Below, one piece after another: positions 7,549 to 16,594 of a stretch of 27,604 bases of DNA. The stretch is from CAWDPQ01 sp049642465. GTDB taxonomy: Bacteria > Acidobacteriota > Vicinamibacteria > Vicinamibacterales > 2-12-FULL-66-21. The notes under the pieces were generated by a model. It was given only the letters and a program-made list of their open reading frames with translations, was not told where the DNA came from and did no database searches. The first letter of the stretch is position 1, and every line of letters begins with the position of its first letter. The DNA lies in NCBI GenBank assembly GCA_049642465.1, contig JBAROV010000169.1, forward strand, positions 1 to 27,604, in the 5' to 3' direction. The position numbers and the translations under genes were made by a program.

Positions 7549-9855
7549 TTACCACCCGTGCAGTTGGCACACCTCGGTAGGCTCCGTCCCAGCAATAAAT
7601 GCCTCGCGGAAGACGCGCGGACAGCCGGCCGCCGCGACTTTGCCCGTGTCGCGATCGATATCCGCGAAAGTGACCCCCTCGGGGACGGCAAAGGCGATGC
7701 TCGCTCGGCCGGCCAGCGCGCGGGTCATGAAGCTGGTCCAGATGGGTAGCGCCGCCTGGGTGCCACTGAGACCGAGAGGCTGGTTGTCGTCGAGCCCGAC
7801 CCAGACAACCGTCAGCAGTTCGGGAGTGAAACCCACGAACCATGCATCGCGGAGGTCATTCGTGGTCCCGGTCTTACCGGCGGCGTCGAGCGTGAATCCG
7901 GCGGCCCGCGCGCCCGCGCCGGTTCCTTCGTTCAAGACGCTGCGCATCATGTTCGTGACCAGAAACGTGGTATCGGGTCGAGCGATTGTCCGAGGCGCGG
8001 CGGTTTGGACTTTCAGGTCGTTCCCGCCTGTCACGAGCCGCGTAATCGGTTTGAGCGGCTTGATCGTGCCACCGTTCGGGAAGATGGTGTACGCGGTCGC
8101 GATTTCGAACGGGCTCGCCTCGAAGACACCCAACGCGATCGAGGGATAGGGTCGCGGCGGTGTGCCGGCGCCAACACGCTTCCACAAAGCGGCGACTTCA
8201 CCGTATCCGGCCGCTTCGGCGACTTTAACCGTCGCGGTGTTGCGTGAGAGGGCGAGGGCCCGCCGCAGGGTGATCGGGCCGTCGTACTCCCCCTCATAGT
8301 TGTTGGGTGTCCACGTTTGCTCGTTGAACGTGAACGCCGTCGGTTCGTCTCCGACGATCGATGCCGGTGTGACATCCGTCAAGCCTTCGGCATACGCATG
8401 TTCGAACGCGGCGAGGTAGACGAAGGGCTTGAACACAGAGCCGGGCTGACGTCGAGCGCTGACGACGCGGTTGTACTGCGACTGGTTGTAGGAACGGCCA
8501 CCGACGAAGGCGAGGATTTCCCCGTTCCGTGGATCGATCGCGATGAGCGCCGCCTGCGCGCGCCGGCGCCGCCGCGAGAGGAGCTCATCGACGCGCGTGA
8601 GCCCTTCTCGCATCGCATCCTGCGCGAGCCGCTGCAGGTGAACGTCGAGCGTCGTGTAGACGTCCACCGTGCCCACCGACTTGTACTTGTCCTGCAATTC
8701 CTGGCTGATGAAATCAACGAAGTAGGGTGCTTCGGCCTCGAGCGCGCGCTGCGCCAGGACGAGCGGCTCCTTCGACGCACGCGCCGCCGCGTCTTCGCTG
8801 ATGTAGCCGGCCTCGAGCATGCTGCGGAGGACGGTATTCCGGCGATCCTTCGCCCGCTCAGGGTTGTTGAACGGCGAGAGTCGGGAGGGAGATTGGATGA
8901 CGCCCGCAATGGTCGCGGCTTCCGTCAGCGAGACGTTCGTAATGTCTTTCGCGAAGAACAAGCGCGCAGCCTCGGCGACGCCGTGAATCGCGAACGACCC
9001 GCGCTGCCCCAGTGAGACGTCGTTGAGATACAGCTCCAGGATCTGATCCTTCGAAAGACGCCGCTCGAGCGCGATCGACATGAACCATTCGGTCATCTTC
9101 CGCTGCGGCGTCTTTTCCGGCGTCAGGAACGTGTTCTTGACGAGCTGCTGCGTGATGGTGCTGCCACCCACCAGATATTCGTGTTCTCCGAAAATGTTCC
9201 GAAAGATCGCGCGGGCAATCCCAAACGGGTCAATGCCGTGATGGTCGTAGTAGCGCCGGTCTTCAATCGCCAGTACGGCCTGGACCATCCTCGTCGGGAT
9301 GACTTGCAGGGGAACGTCACGCCGTTTCGACCGTGACGTGGTGATGAGCGCGGTGATGAGCGGCGCATCGAGTCGAACTCTGTCGACGGTCTTCTTCGCC
9401 GGCGGCAGTTCGAGTCGATCAATGCTCTGAGGCTCTCCCGATTTTCCGCGTGCGCCGAAGACCACGCGGACCACCTGTCCTTTTCGCTCACCGTCGCGAG
9501 GGATCAACACCAGCGTGTTGCGGCCGACGGTAAACTGACCGGGCTCTTCGCTGCGTTCCCGGTGCGAATAGCCCAGGTCGTTCAGTCGGTCGATGAGTTG
9601 ACGAGGGCTCACCGACTGTCCCCGTTGCAGCTCGAAGGGCCGGGCAAACACCCGCGGGTCGGCTCGCTGCATCTGACCCTGGAGACGAGCGTCGATCATG
9701 CGGGCAAACACCGCGTAGTAGTAGCCCATGACCGCGCCGATCAGAATGAGGGGCACGCCGCCCCCGACCGCCACGTAGAACTTCCAGCTACGACCTTTGA
9801 GGAATTGCCATCTTGAAGTCTTTGCAGGCGTCTCTGGCTTGGCAGTCGTCGTCAT
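7549..9855 (-). CDS. Class A penicillin-binding protein (transglycosylase/transpeptidase)
   Basis: Bifunctional peptidoglycan synthase. The 768 residues begin with a short cytoplasmic tail and one transmembrane helix (about 26-50). A region resembling the small UB2H-type domain of PBP1B follows (about 70-155, FARPFELQRGQSVSP). The GT51 glycosyltransferase has AIEDRRYYDHHG with E198 as probable catalytic Glu, and GGSTITQQLVKN. The transpeptidase has the nucleophile S473 in SVFK, SRN in ALSRNTATV and KTG in GKTGTTND. The C-terminal tail GTEPTEVCQ is common in these proteins. A TACAAT at 9981-9986 on the minus strand could be its -10 box, but no -35 is clear. Confidence 0.95.
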   Translation of the reverse strand: MTTTAKPETPAKTSRWQFLKGRSWKFYVAVGGGVPLILIGAVMGYYYAVFARMIDARLQGQMQRADPRVFARPFELQRGQSVSPRQLIDRLNDLGYSHRERSEEPGQFTVGRNTLVLIPRDGERKGQVVRVVFGARGKSGEPQSIDRLELPPAKKTVDRVRLDAPLITALITTSRSKRRDVPLQVIPTRMVQAVLAIEDRRYYDHHGIDPFGIARAIFRNIFGEHEYLVGGSTITQQLVKNTFLTPEKTPQRKMTEWFMSIALERRLSKDQILELYLNDVSLGQRGSFAIHGVAEAARLFFAKDITNVSLTEAATIAGVIQSPSRLSPFNNPERAKDRRNTVLRSMLEAGYISEDAAARASKEPLVLAQRALEAEAPYFVDFISQELQDKYKSVGTVDVYTTLDVHLQRLAQDAMREGLTRVDELLSRRRRRAQAALIAIDPRNGEILAFVGGRSYNQSQYNRVVSARRQPGSVFKPFVYLAAFEHAYAEGLTDVTPASIVGDEPTAFTFNEQTWTPNNYEGEYDGPITLRRALALSRNTATVKVAEAAGYGEVAALWKRVGAGTPPRPYPSIALGVFEASPFEIATAYTIFPNGGTIKPLKPITRLVTGGNDLKVQTAAPRTIARPDTTFLVTNMMRSVLNEGTGAGARAAGFTLDAAGKTGTTNDLRDAWFVGFTPELLTVVWVGLDDNQPLGLSGTQAALPIWTSFMTRALAGRASIAFAVPEGVTFADIDRDTGKVAAAGCPRVFREAFIAGTEPTEVCQLHGW

Positions 9856-9878
9856 AGGACCCAGGGTGGATGGCAGGC

Positions 9879-9894
9879 CGCCTTCGCCAAGGCG
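9879..9894. repeat. Small hairpin in the leader of the penicillin-binding protein gene
   Basis: CGCCTT-CGCC-AAGGCG forms a 6-bp stem inside a GCC/GGC-rich stretch 24 nt upstream of the ATG. The rest of the gap 9856-10034 shows nothing recognisable. Confidence 0.4.
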
Positions 9895-10034
9895 ACGGCG
9901 GGCAAGTGTTTACCTTTAGACGCGAAAGAAGGGAGATCCGTCTTCGCGTCAGCTATTTGGGTTGCGCCGGGATGGGGCGCATTGTACTCCCCAGTTTTCG
10001 GCTGTTCGTGCGGAAATGTGCAGGGTCGGGGGCG

Positions 10035-10090
10035 GGTCTCCGGTCTCCGGTCTTTGGTCTCTGGTCTTTGGTCTTTGGTCTCTTGTCTTT
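10035..10090 (+). repeat. Heptamer array GGTCTYY, eight units (downstream of argH)
   Basis: Eight exact 7-bp steps are read on the plus strand, ending 4 nt before the argH stop codon: GGTCTCC twice, then GGTCTTT and GGTCTCT variants, with a last unit TGTCTTT. The same heptamer occurs in opposite orientation at the other end of argH. Confidence 0.9.
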
Positions 10091-10094
10091 GTTG

Positions 10095-11558
10095 TTAATA
10101 AGAGGCGAGACACGCGATTGCGCTCTTCAAGTCATCTTCCGCGCGCTTCAGGCTGGCCATTCGCTCCTCGAACCACCCCTGATCGTTGGCGAGACGTTCG
10201 CGCGAGACCTGGATCGCCTGCGCGACCACGTCCGGATTTGGTCCTCCTCGGGTCGTTCGCACCTCGACGAAATGTGCAGGACTGAGAATCTGCGCCAATT
10301 GATCCGACGAGTAGTGAATCGCGGTGCCGTGGGTCTCCGCGGAGATGCGCGCCAGAAGGGCGGGCCACAACTCCCACGGCTTATTCGCCGCCTCGGTCAC
10401 CAGACGTGACGCGATGGCGTGACTCGTTTTGAATGGCAGGTTGTTGTGGCGGGTCAGCGTATCTGCGAGCTCGGTAATCGTGATCCAGCACTCGCCCGCG
10501 CGCTGTGCCATCCGCGCGGTGTCGAACTGGGCTGTTTCGAGCGCCGCGGCCGCGAGGCGAACGGCGCGTGCCGAGTCTGTGAACATGGTGACGACGAGCG
10601 GTTGCAGGTCGTCCTCGGTATCCACGATGTCACCGAATGGAGTGTTGTGGACGGCCACCACGATTGCCTGCGCCTGCCCGACGGCTTTGCTGGCAATGGC
10701 ACGCGCGTGCTCGAGCGCGACCGGATTGCGCTTCTGCGGCATGACGCTGCTGCACTGGACGAACGCATCGGACAGCCGGAGGTACCCAAACTCCGCGGTA
10801 CACCACAGCAACAAGTCCTGCAAGATGCGTCCGAGCCCGACCAGCATCACGGACGCGGCTGAGATACTCTCCAGCAGGTAATCGACCGTGCCGATGCTGC
10901 CGTACGTGTTCTCCGTCGGCCCCGCGAACCCGAGGAGCGCGCTCGTTCTCGTCCGATCGATCGGAAAACCAGTTCCCGTGATGGCGCAGGACCCGAGCGG
11001 GCACAGGTTGGTTGTGGCAAACGCCGCAGCGAGACGCACTCCGTCACGTTCGAGTTGCTCAACCGCCCCCATGAGATAGTGGGCGACTGTTGTCGGCTGC
11101 GCCGGCTGCGTATGTGTATGGGCCGCAAACACCGTGGCGCGATGGCGGTCGGCCACGTTGAGGAGCACCTGCCTCAGCCGCTGCGATCCGGCGATCAGCG
11201 CCAGAATCATTTCCCGCTGACGCATCCGATACATCGTCATATCGATGTCGTTGCGCGAGCGTGCCGTGTGAAGCCTTCCAGCAATGTCTTCGCCAGCGGA
11301 CTCAGCGATTAGCCGTTCAACGTAGAAGAACAGGTCCTCATAGGTGCCGTCGAATTGAACTTGACGAACGTCCGGTAGAGAAACGCTGTCGAGCGCTTTC
11401 GCCAATGCACGCCCCTCACTCCGTCCCACAATGTCTCGTTCAACGAGCATCGCTAAATGTGCGTAGTGGACGGCCATGAGCGGAGCGAGAAAGAACGCTT
11501 TGGCGTCCTCGAAGTTCTCGTTGAGTACACAGCTGACGAATTCAGGCGCAAAACGCAT
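10095..11558 (-). CDS. argH: Argininosuccinate-lyase-like enzyme (aspartase/fumarase superfamily)
   Basis: ArgH splits argininosuccinate into arginine and fumarate. The 487-residue protein has the superfamily folds and signature CSSVMPQKRNPVALE, where GSS is usual, plus HTARSRNDIDMT in place of HTGRSRNDQVATD. HTHTQPAQPTT and PLGSCAITGT are also present. The usual NSxDxVSDRDF stretch reads NTYGSIGTVDYLLE, and the KDMQEDK region reads GDIVDTEDDLQP. It is therefore a divergent subgroup whose real substrate may differ. No other arginine gene is near. The ATG is the earliest start because a TGA lies two codons upstream; there is no Shine-Dalgarno sequence, and the leader is a heptamer array. Confidence 0.78.
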   Translation of the reverse strand: MRFAPEFVSCVLNENFEDAKAFFLAPLMAVHYAHLAMLVERDIVGRSEGRALAKALDSVSLPDVRQVQFDGTYEDLFFYVERLIAESAGEDIAGRLHTARSRNDIDMTMYRMRQREMILALIAGSQRLRQVLLNVADRHRATVFAAHTHTQPAQPTTVAHYLMGAVEQLERDGVRLAAAFATTNLCPLGSCAITGTGFPIDRTRTSALLGFAGPTENTYGSIGTVDYLLESISAASVMLVGLGRILQDLLLWCTAEFGYLRLSDAFVQCSSVMPQKRNPVALEHARAIASKAVGQAQAIVVAVHNTPFGDIVDTEDDLQPLVVTMFTDSARAVRLAAAALETAQFDTARMAQRAGECWITITELADTLTRHNNLPFKTSHAIASRLVTEAANKPWELWPALLARISAETHGTAIHYSSDQLAQILSPAHFVEVRTTRGGPNPDVVAQAIQVSRERLANDQGWFEERMASLKRAEDDLKSAIACLASY

Positions 11559-11563
11559 CGATC

Positions 11564-11612
11564 AGAAACCGAAGACCGGAGACCAAAGACCAAAGACCAG
11601 AGACCAGAGACC
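11564..11612 (-). repeat. Heptamer array GGTCTYY in inverse orientation (bshC-argH gap)
   Basis: Six exact 7-bp units RRAGACC on the plus strand (11571-11612) plus one degenerate unit (11564-11570) fill the whole gap between the bshC stop and the argH start. On the minus strand they read GGTCTYY, like the array downstream of argH, so argH lies between inverted arrays. Confidence 0.9.
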
Positions 11613-11613
11613 G

Positions 11614-13236
11614 TCAGATCGTCAACACCCAGTGATGTCCCAACTCGAGCGGCAGCTCTTCCAACAGCCGATCGACGAGCGCCGGCCCGTAACGATTCAG
11701 AAAAAACCCCGCTCCCAGCGTCCGCTCCTGAGGCTGACCGAGCGGGAAGGCCTGCGCCTGCGCCCGCGTGAACTGCCGCCGCAGCGTCTCGTCGCGCTTC
11801 TTTGCCGCGTGAATCATCTTCGAGTGCAGCGTGCGCAGTTCGTGCTGCATCTTGCCCAACACCGTTCGTGCCGCCCCGACGAGCGTCGGGTCGAGCGCAG
11901 GCATTTCCCCGATCACGCGCTGCATACTGCGTTCGAGCGTTTGCTCGGCATCCTTGACTGCCTGTTCGAGCGACTTCGGCAACTGCGACTCGAGCAGGCG
12001 ATTGAGCGCCGACTCATCCTGCGCCTGGAGCAGCCGCAGCGGGAGATCGTGTTTTGAGAGAAAACGTGCCGTGGCTGAATCAACGAGCGTTGCCGTCGCT
12101 CGCGGATACATCAGCGGCATCGGAACGCCGAAGTGTTTGTACACCCCTCCCAGTTGTCCGAGATACGCGAGTTCGCTGGGGCCGGCGACATACGCAACGG
12201 TGGGGAAGAGCGTGTCCTGCACGATCGGCCTGAGCAGGACACTCGGGCTGAAATGTTCGGGCCTCTCCGTCACCTCTTTCGCGAGAGCCTCACCGGTGAA
12301 GGACTCGTCGCCCACGAGGAACGTGTCGTCATGGTGGCGGATTGGCCGCCGTCCACCATCCAGATGGAATAGCGCCGCGCTCTCCGGCTGCGGCACAACT
12401 TGCGGCGCGTGTCCTCGCGCAGCGAGCGCCTCGCCAGCTGTAGCGGCAAGAGCCGATGTGCGTCCGGGCGACGATAGCTCGCGCCTGAACACGTCCGCGA
12501 CGAGCGGCTTGGCCGCGGGGTCCGCAGAGTCAAAGACGATGAGCCCATACGGCCCGAGCAGCGCGTCGAGCCAGCGCGCAAAGGCATCCGCCATCTTGAC
12601 GCCCGGACGATACGCGGCACGAAGTCCCGATAACGCCCACTCGGTGAAATCTGTTGGCGCGAGCGCGGACGCCAGCTCGTTGAGCGTGGCCTCAACCCGG
12701 CCATCGAGCACGAGATCCGCTATCGGCAGATGGCCAGCGCCTTCGAGAGCAGGCATGGTGATCGTTCGTGCCTGGAAATTCGCGTCGAGAACCGTGCACG
12801 TCGCGACTTCGTCCCAGTCATGATCCTCAGCATCGACCCAGAAGACGGCGACCGTCGGGGTGTTATGCGTGTCAGCCGTGCGGCGTGCGAGTTGGAGCGC
12901 GGTGATGGCCTTGAGCAGCGTGAACAGTGGCCCGCCGAACGCGCCTGCCTGCTGGCCGGTGACGATGGCAACGGCGTTCGGCTCCGAAAGCGTGCGCGTC
13001 GCGGTAAGCGCGGCGGGAGGTGCGCCGCGGCGCGTTTGCTGCGCTTCGACGATGGGTGCGATGTCCTGGCGGGAACTCGCGTGCTGTTGCACGCGTTGAA
13101 TCGCATCGCGCCATGCGTCCGGCGATGCAGGATCGCCTGCGTAGAGCGGCGCTACGTGGTTGAAGTTGAAAGCGTAGTCGCCGGCGAGGGGACGGACCCA
13201 GGGTACTTGTCGGAGGTCGATGCTGAGCCGGCTCAT
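11614..13236 (-). CDS. bshC: BshC, putative cysteine-adding enzyme of bacillithiol synthesis
   Basis: BshC joins cysteine to glucosaminyl-malate in the last step of making the thiol bacillithiol. About 540 residues show the family hallmarks VTGQQAGAFGGPLFTLLKAI and FWVDAEDHDWDEV in the nucleotide-fold half. A long coiled helical region follows near residues 400-500, then FPLGQPQERTLG at the C-terminus. The frame stays open to a TTG at 13311, but homology-like sequence starts at the ATG at 13236 (SRLSIDLRQVPWVRPL), so I prefer that. bshA and bshB are not in the window. It is divergent from the pseudokinase gene and may be co-transcribed with argH. Confidence 0.92.
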   Translation of the reverse strand: MSRLSIDLRQVPWVRPLAGDYAFNFNHVAPLYAGDPASPDAWRDAIQRVQQHASSRQDIAPIVEAQQTRRGAPPAALTATRTLSEPNAVAIVTGQQAGAFGGPLFTLLKAITALQLARRTADTHNTPTVAVFWVDAEDHDWDEVATCTVLDANFQARTITMPALEGAGHLPIADLVLDGRVEATLNELASALAPTDFTEWALSGLRAAYRPGVKMADAFARWLDALLGPYGLIVFDSADPAAKPLVADVFRRELSSPGRTSALAATAGEALAARGHAPQVVPQPESAALFHLDGGRRPIRHHDDTFLVGDESFTGEALAKEVTERPEHFSPSVLLRPIVQDTLFPTVAYVAGPSELAYLGQLGGVYKHFGVPMPLMYPRATATLVDSATARFLSKHDLPLRLLQAQDESALNRLLESQLPKSLEQAVKDAEQTLERSMQRVIGEMPALDPTLVGAARTVLGKMQHELRTLHSKMIHAAKKRDETLRRQFTRAQAQAFPLGQPQERTLGAGFFLNRYGPALVDRLLEELPLELGHHWVLTI

Positions 13237-13296
13237 CGGGCCCCGGCCGCGCTGACGGTCCACGGCCGTTGGCTCTGCAGGCACTATTCGTACTCT

Positions 13297-13321
13297 CTTA
13301 TAGCCTTCCAAAACATGTCAA
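13297..13321 (-). promoter_or_regulatory. Possible bshC promoter elements
   Basis: On the minus strand a perfect TTGACA (13316-13321) is followed by TATAAG (13297-13302), with only 13 nt between them, shorter than the usual 16-18. Either one box is fortuitous or a different -10 is used. Confidence 0.3.
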
Positions 13322-13367
13322 GGTGACTACCGGCGATTGGACGCGATCGGTCGGATAGGGGATCCAG

Positions 13368-15401
13368 ATGGGGTTGGAGGCGTGCACAACTGTGCTAAAT
13401 TGTTTCGATCCATTGACCAGAGACGATCCGTCTACCTTCACCCCACCTCCCGCCTTCGGCCCTTTCCGGGTGCTGCATCAAATCGGTGTTGGCGCTCTCG
13501 GTCCGGTTTTCCGGACGTATGAGCCGACGCGCGACCGCCTCGTCGCGGTAAAAGCCTTTCGGCTCGACATTACGCCTGAGCAGGCGAAGGCGCTGGCTGA
13601 TGAGATGTCGCGTGCCGCGGACGCCGGATTGTTTCACCCGTCGATCGTCGAGCCGATTGCGGCGGGCGTCGAAGGAACCCTCGCCTACCGCGCAGAAGAA
13701 TACGTCGCCGCGGAGTCCCTCGACGTCGCCATGCGCCACTATGCGCCCGCCACACCTGACAAGGTGCTGCCGTTCATCACGCAACTCGCAGGCGCGATTG
13801 ACTTCGCGCGCGCCGCGGGCGTTGGCCACGGCGCCTTGCATCCGCGTGACATATTCGTCACTCCTGAAGAAGCCAGAGCGAGTGGATTCGGCGTGGTCGA
13901 CGCACTCGAACGCGTCGGACTGCGAGCGCCGGTGAGGCGGCCTTACAGCGCGCCTGAGCGGATCGACGGACGCGAATGGGGCGCGGCCGCCGATGTCTTC
14001 TCGCTCGCCGTCGTGGCGTACGAGTTGCTGACGGCGCGACGGCCATCCGGGCTTGGCGCTGAAATTGGTCTGCTGACAGGAGCGCCGATTCAGGCGCACG
14101 CCGACAAGGTCTTTGCCGTCCTCGCGCGTGCGATGGATGCCGTTCCCGCTCGCCGTTACGCGTCAGCCCTTGAATTTGCCGCGGCCCTCGAAGGGGCGGC
14201 ACGCGGTGAAGCGGTCGCGATGCCAACACCGGTCCTCGCACCTGTCATTCCAGCCGCGGTGCCTATTGCAGCCACGGTGGCCGCCGATGTCGGGGACGAC
14301 ATCTCCCATGAACGTGACGAAGACGAGGCGCATCATCAGTGGGTGCTGCGGGAACGTGAACGGGCTGAGGCTGAGCCCGCGACGCTTTTTCCGGAATCGG
14401 ACGAACACGTGGAGCCCGAAGCAGAAGCCGATCAACTGTTGATCGACGCGGCTGCCGTAGCGGCCGACGATTCCGCTGCACGGTACCGAGAGGATTTCCA
14501 GTCCTCGCGGCCTCCTGTCAGCGGGCGTCTCCTCGAAGAGGAAGAAGCCGGAGAGGACTACCGCCCAGCGCCTGCAGTCATCCCTGCGCAGAGCTCGAGG
14601 ATGTTGCCACTGGCCGCCATGTTGTCGCTCGGCCTGCTCGTCGGGTTTGCGGTCGGTTACGGCGTCGGGTCTCGGGAGCCTGAGGAGCCTCCAGCCGAAT
14701 CAGCAGTCGCGTCTCAGGACCAGCCGCAAACGGCACCGACAACTGGTCCCGTGGGGAAAGCGTATAGTGAACAGACTGTCACCACGCCACCACCCTCCGC
14801 AGTCGCGGGTCGAACGTCTGCAGCTCCGCCGCCAGTTCCCGCCGATGCGCCGGCCTCGTCGTCAACCACCTCGGCCGCGCCGGCGGTCGCCTCGACAGGA
14901 CGACTTGTTGTGCAGTCGAACCCGACCCGCGCTGGCGTCACGGTGAACGGGCAGTGGCGCGGACGCACTCCGCTCACGCTCGACCAGTTGCCCTTCGGCA
15001 AATATGTCGTCCGCATCGTTCAGCCCGGGTACGTAGTGTCGCGGGAAGACGTGTCGCTCTCTGCCAGTGAGCCGTCGCGAATGGTATCAACGCGTCTGCA
15101 GCGCCAGGCGGCTCGAGAAACCGCTCGTCCGACACGGCCAACTCCCCCTCAAGCGTCAACGCAGCCGCGAGCACCCCAGAGTTACAGCGGATCGATCTAT
15201 GTCGATTCACGTCCCCGCGGAGCGCGGGTATTTCTGGATGGACGCAGCGTCGGGGTGACGCCGGTGACTGTTCCCGACGTCCGCATTGGCTCGCACGTGG
15301 TTCGACTTGAACTGGCGGACCACCGCCACTGGTCAACCACGACCCGCGTCGCATCCGGTCAGGAGGTTCGCGTGACGGGATCGCTGGATCGCATTCGATG
15401 A
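13368..15401 (+). CDS. Membrane pseudokinase with two C-terminal PEGA domains
   Basis: A 677-residue Ser/Thr-kinase-like protein. Residues about 30-290 form a kinase fold: glycine loop IGVGALGPVF, VAVK lysine K62, APE-like SAPE (194-197) and the D209VFSLAVVAYELL helix. The catalytic loop reads HGALHPRDIF where HRDLKPxN is expected, and DFG is GFG (173-175), so the catalytic and metal-binding aspartates are missing. It should bind ligands or signal without phosphorylating. An acidic linker, a transmembrane helix (about 412-434), a Pro/Ser/Thr linker and two PEGA domains (about 510-577 and 608-677; VQSNPTRAGVTVNGQ, VDSRPRGARVFLDGR) follow. The start could instead be the TTG at 13413. The stop overlaps the carA ATG by 4 nt. 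Confidence 0.88.
   Translation: MGLEACTTVLNCFDPLTRDDPSTFTPPPAFGPFRVLHQIGVGALGPVFRTYEPTRDRLVAVKAFRLDITPEQAKALADEMSRAADAGLFHPSIVEPIAAGVEGTLAYRAEEYVAAESLDVAMRHYAPATPDKVLPFITQLAGAIDFARAAGVGHGALHPRDIFVTPEEARASGFGVVDALERVGLRAPVRRPYSAPERIDGREWGAAADVFSLAVVAYELLTARRPSGLGAEIGLLTGAPIQAHADKVFAVLARAMDAVPARRYASALEFAAALEGAARGEAVAMPTPVLAPVIPAAVPIAATVAADVGDDISHERDEDEAHHQWVLRERERAEAEPATLFPESDEHVEPEAEADQLLIDAAAVAADDSAARYREDFQSSRPPVSGRLLEEEEAGEDYRPAPAVIPAQSSRMLPLAAMLSLGLLVGFAVGYGVGSREPEEPPAESAVASQDQPQTAPTTGPVGKAYSEQTVTTPPPSAVAGRTSAAPPPVPADAPASSSTTSAAPAVASTGRLVVQSNPTRAGVTVNGQWRGRTPLTLDQLPFGKYVVRIVQPGYVVSREDVSLSASEPSRMVSTRLQRQAARETARPTRPTPPQASTQPRAPQSYSGSIYVDSRPRGARVFLDGRSVGVTPVTVPDVRIGSHVVRLELADHRHWSTTTRVASGQEVRVTGSLDRIR
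13374..13401 (+). promoter_or_regulatory. Possible promoter at the pseudokinase 5' end
   Basis: TTGGAG (13374-13379), 16 nt, then TAAATT (13396-13401) preceded by TGC as an extended -10. If used, transcription would begin near 13408, inside the annotated frame, and translation would start at the TTG at 13413 on a nearly leaderless message. Confidence 0.3.
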
Positions 15402-16519
15402 AGGCGACGCTCGCGCTGGAAAACGGCATCTGGTACGAAGGGGAAGCTGCGGGTGCTGCCGGAGAGACTGGTGGGGAAGTCGTCTTCAACACCAGCATGA
15501 CCGGCTACCAGGAAGTGCTCACCGATCCCTCCTACGCCGGCCAGATCGTCACGATGACGACGCCGGAGATCGGCAATTACGGCGTGACATCGGAAGATCA
15601 CGAGTCGCGCGTGCCGAAAGTGGCCGGCTTCATCGTCCGCGACGAGTCACCCATGGCGAGCAACTGGCGCGCCGACGGCACGCTGCGCGATTACCTGGTT
15701 GCCCACGGCATCGTGGCCATCTCAGACATCGACACGCGGGCGCTCACGCGAGTGCTGCGGTCGGCGGGCGTAATGCGCGGGATCATTGCGACAGGCGATG
15801 TCGATCCGCGCGAGGTCATCGAACGTGCGCGCGGGCTTGCCCCGATGGAAGGATCCGATCTCGTACTGGGGGTAACGTGTGAGCGTCCATTCGACTGGGC
15901 GCCACTGCCGAGCGACGAATTCACTCAGGAGCCGCAGCGCCCGGCGCGGCGACGGTTCCGCATCGCCGCGTACGATTTCGGCATGAAGTGGAACATCCTG
16001 CGCCGGTTTACGGCGTACGGATGCGACGTTCGCGTGTTTCCCGCAACGGCGCCTGCCTCCGATCTGCTCGCCTACAACCCCGATGGTGTCTTTCTCAGCA
16101 ACGGTCCGGGCGATCCGGCGGCGCTGACCTACGCCATCCACAACGCACGCGAACTGGTGCGTGCGGACGTGCCGGTCTTTGGCATTTGCCTCGGTCATCA
16201 GATTCTGTCGCTCGCGATGGGCGGGCAAACCTACAAACTGAAGTTCGGCCACCGCGGCGCCAATCACCCGGTGAAGCACCTCGCAACGGGCAAGGTTGAA
16301 ATTACCTCGCAGAACCACGGCTTTGCCGTCGATCCCGGGTCGCTGCCGCGAGACGTGCAAGTGACGCACGTCAATCTCTATGACGGGACTGTCGAGGGAC
16401 TGCGACACGAGGAGAAACCGGTCTTCTGCGTGCAGTATCACCCCGAGGCGTCGCCCGGTCCGCACGACGCGGATTACCTGTTCCAGGAGTTCATCGACGA
16501 AATGGAACGGCGGGCATAG
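15398..16519 (+). CDS. carA: Carbamoyl-phosphate synthase small chain (glutamine amidotransferase)
   Basis: Hydrolyses glutamine and passes ammonia to CarB to make carbamoyl phosphate for pyrimidine and arginine synthesis. The 373 residues have the CarA N-terminal domain (NTSMTGYQEVLTDPSYAGQI) and a class I glutamine amidotransferase domain. Nucleophile C264 lies in FGICLGHQ, and H348 and E350 in YHPEASPGPHD. The ATG overlaps the pseudokinase TGA (ATGA), so the two are translationally coupled. carB follows only after 267 nt. Confidence 0.98.
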   Translation: MKATLALENGIWYEGEAAGAAGETGGEVVFNTSMTGYQEVLTDPSYAGQIVTMTTPEIGNYGVTSEDHESRVPKVAGFIVRDESPMASNWRADGTLRDYLVAHGIVAISDIDTRALTRVLRSAGVMRGIIATGDVDPREVIERARGLAPMEGSDLVLGVTCERPFDWAPLPSDEFTQEPQRPARRRFRIAAYDFGMKWNILRRFTAYGCDVRVFPATAPASDLLAYNPDGVFLSNGPGDPAALTYAIHNARELVRADVPVFGICLGHQILSLAMGGQTYKLKFGHRGANHPVKHLATGKVEITSQNHGFAVDPGSLPRDVQVTHVNLYDGTVEGLRHEEKPVFCVQYHPEASPGPHDADYLFQEFIDEMERRA

Positions 16520-16594
16520 GCCGCCGACTGCGATCGAATTCGAGCGATGTTCGCTGAGTGAAATACGGGCGACGTTCGCTCCCAAGAGAAAAAT

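Noticed and set aside
13237..13311. 25-residue extension of BshC to the TTG at 13311
   Set aside because: It carries no BshC-like sequence, and candidate promoter boxes overlap its 5' end.
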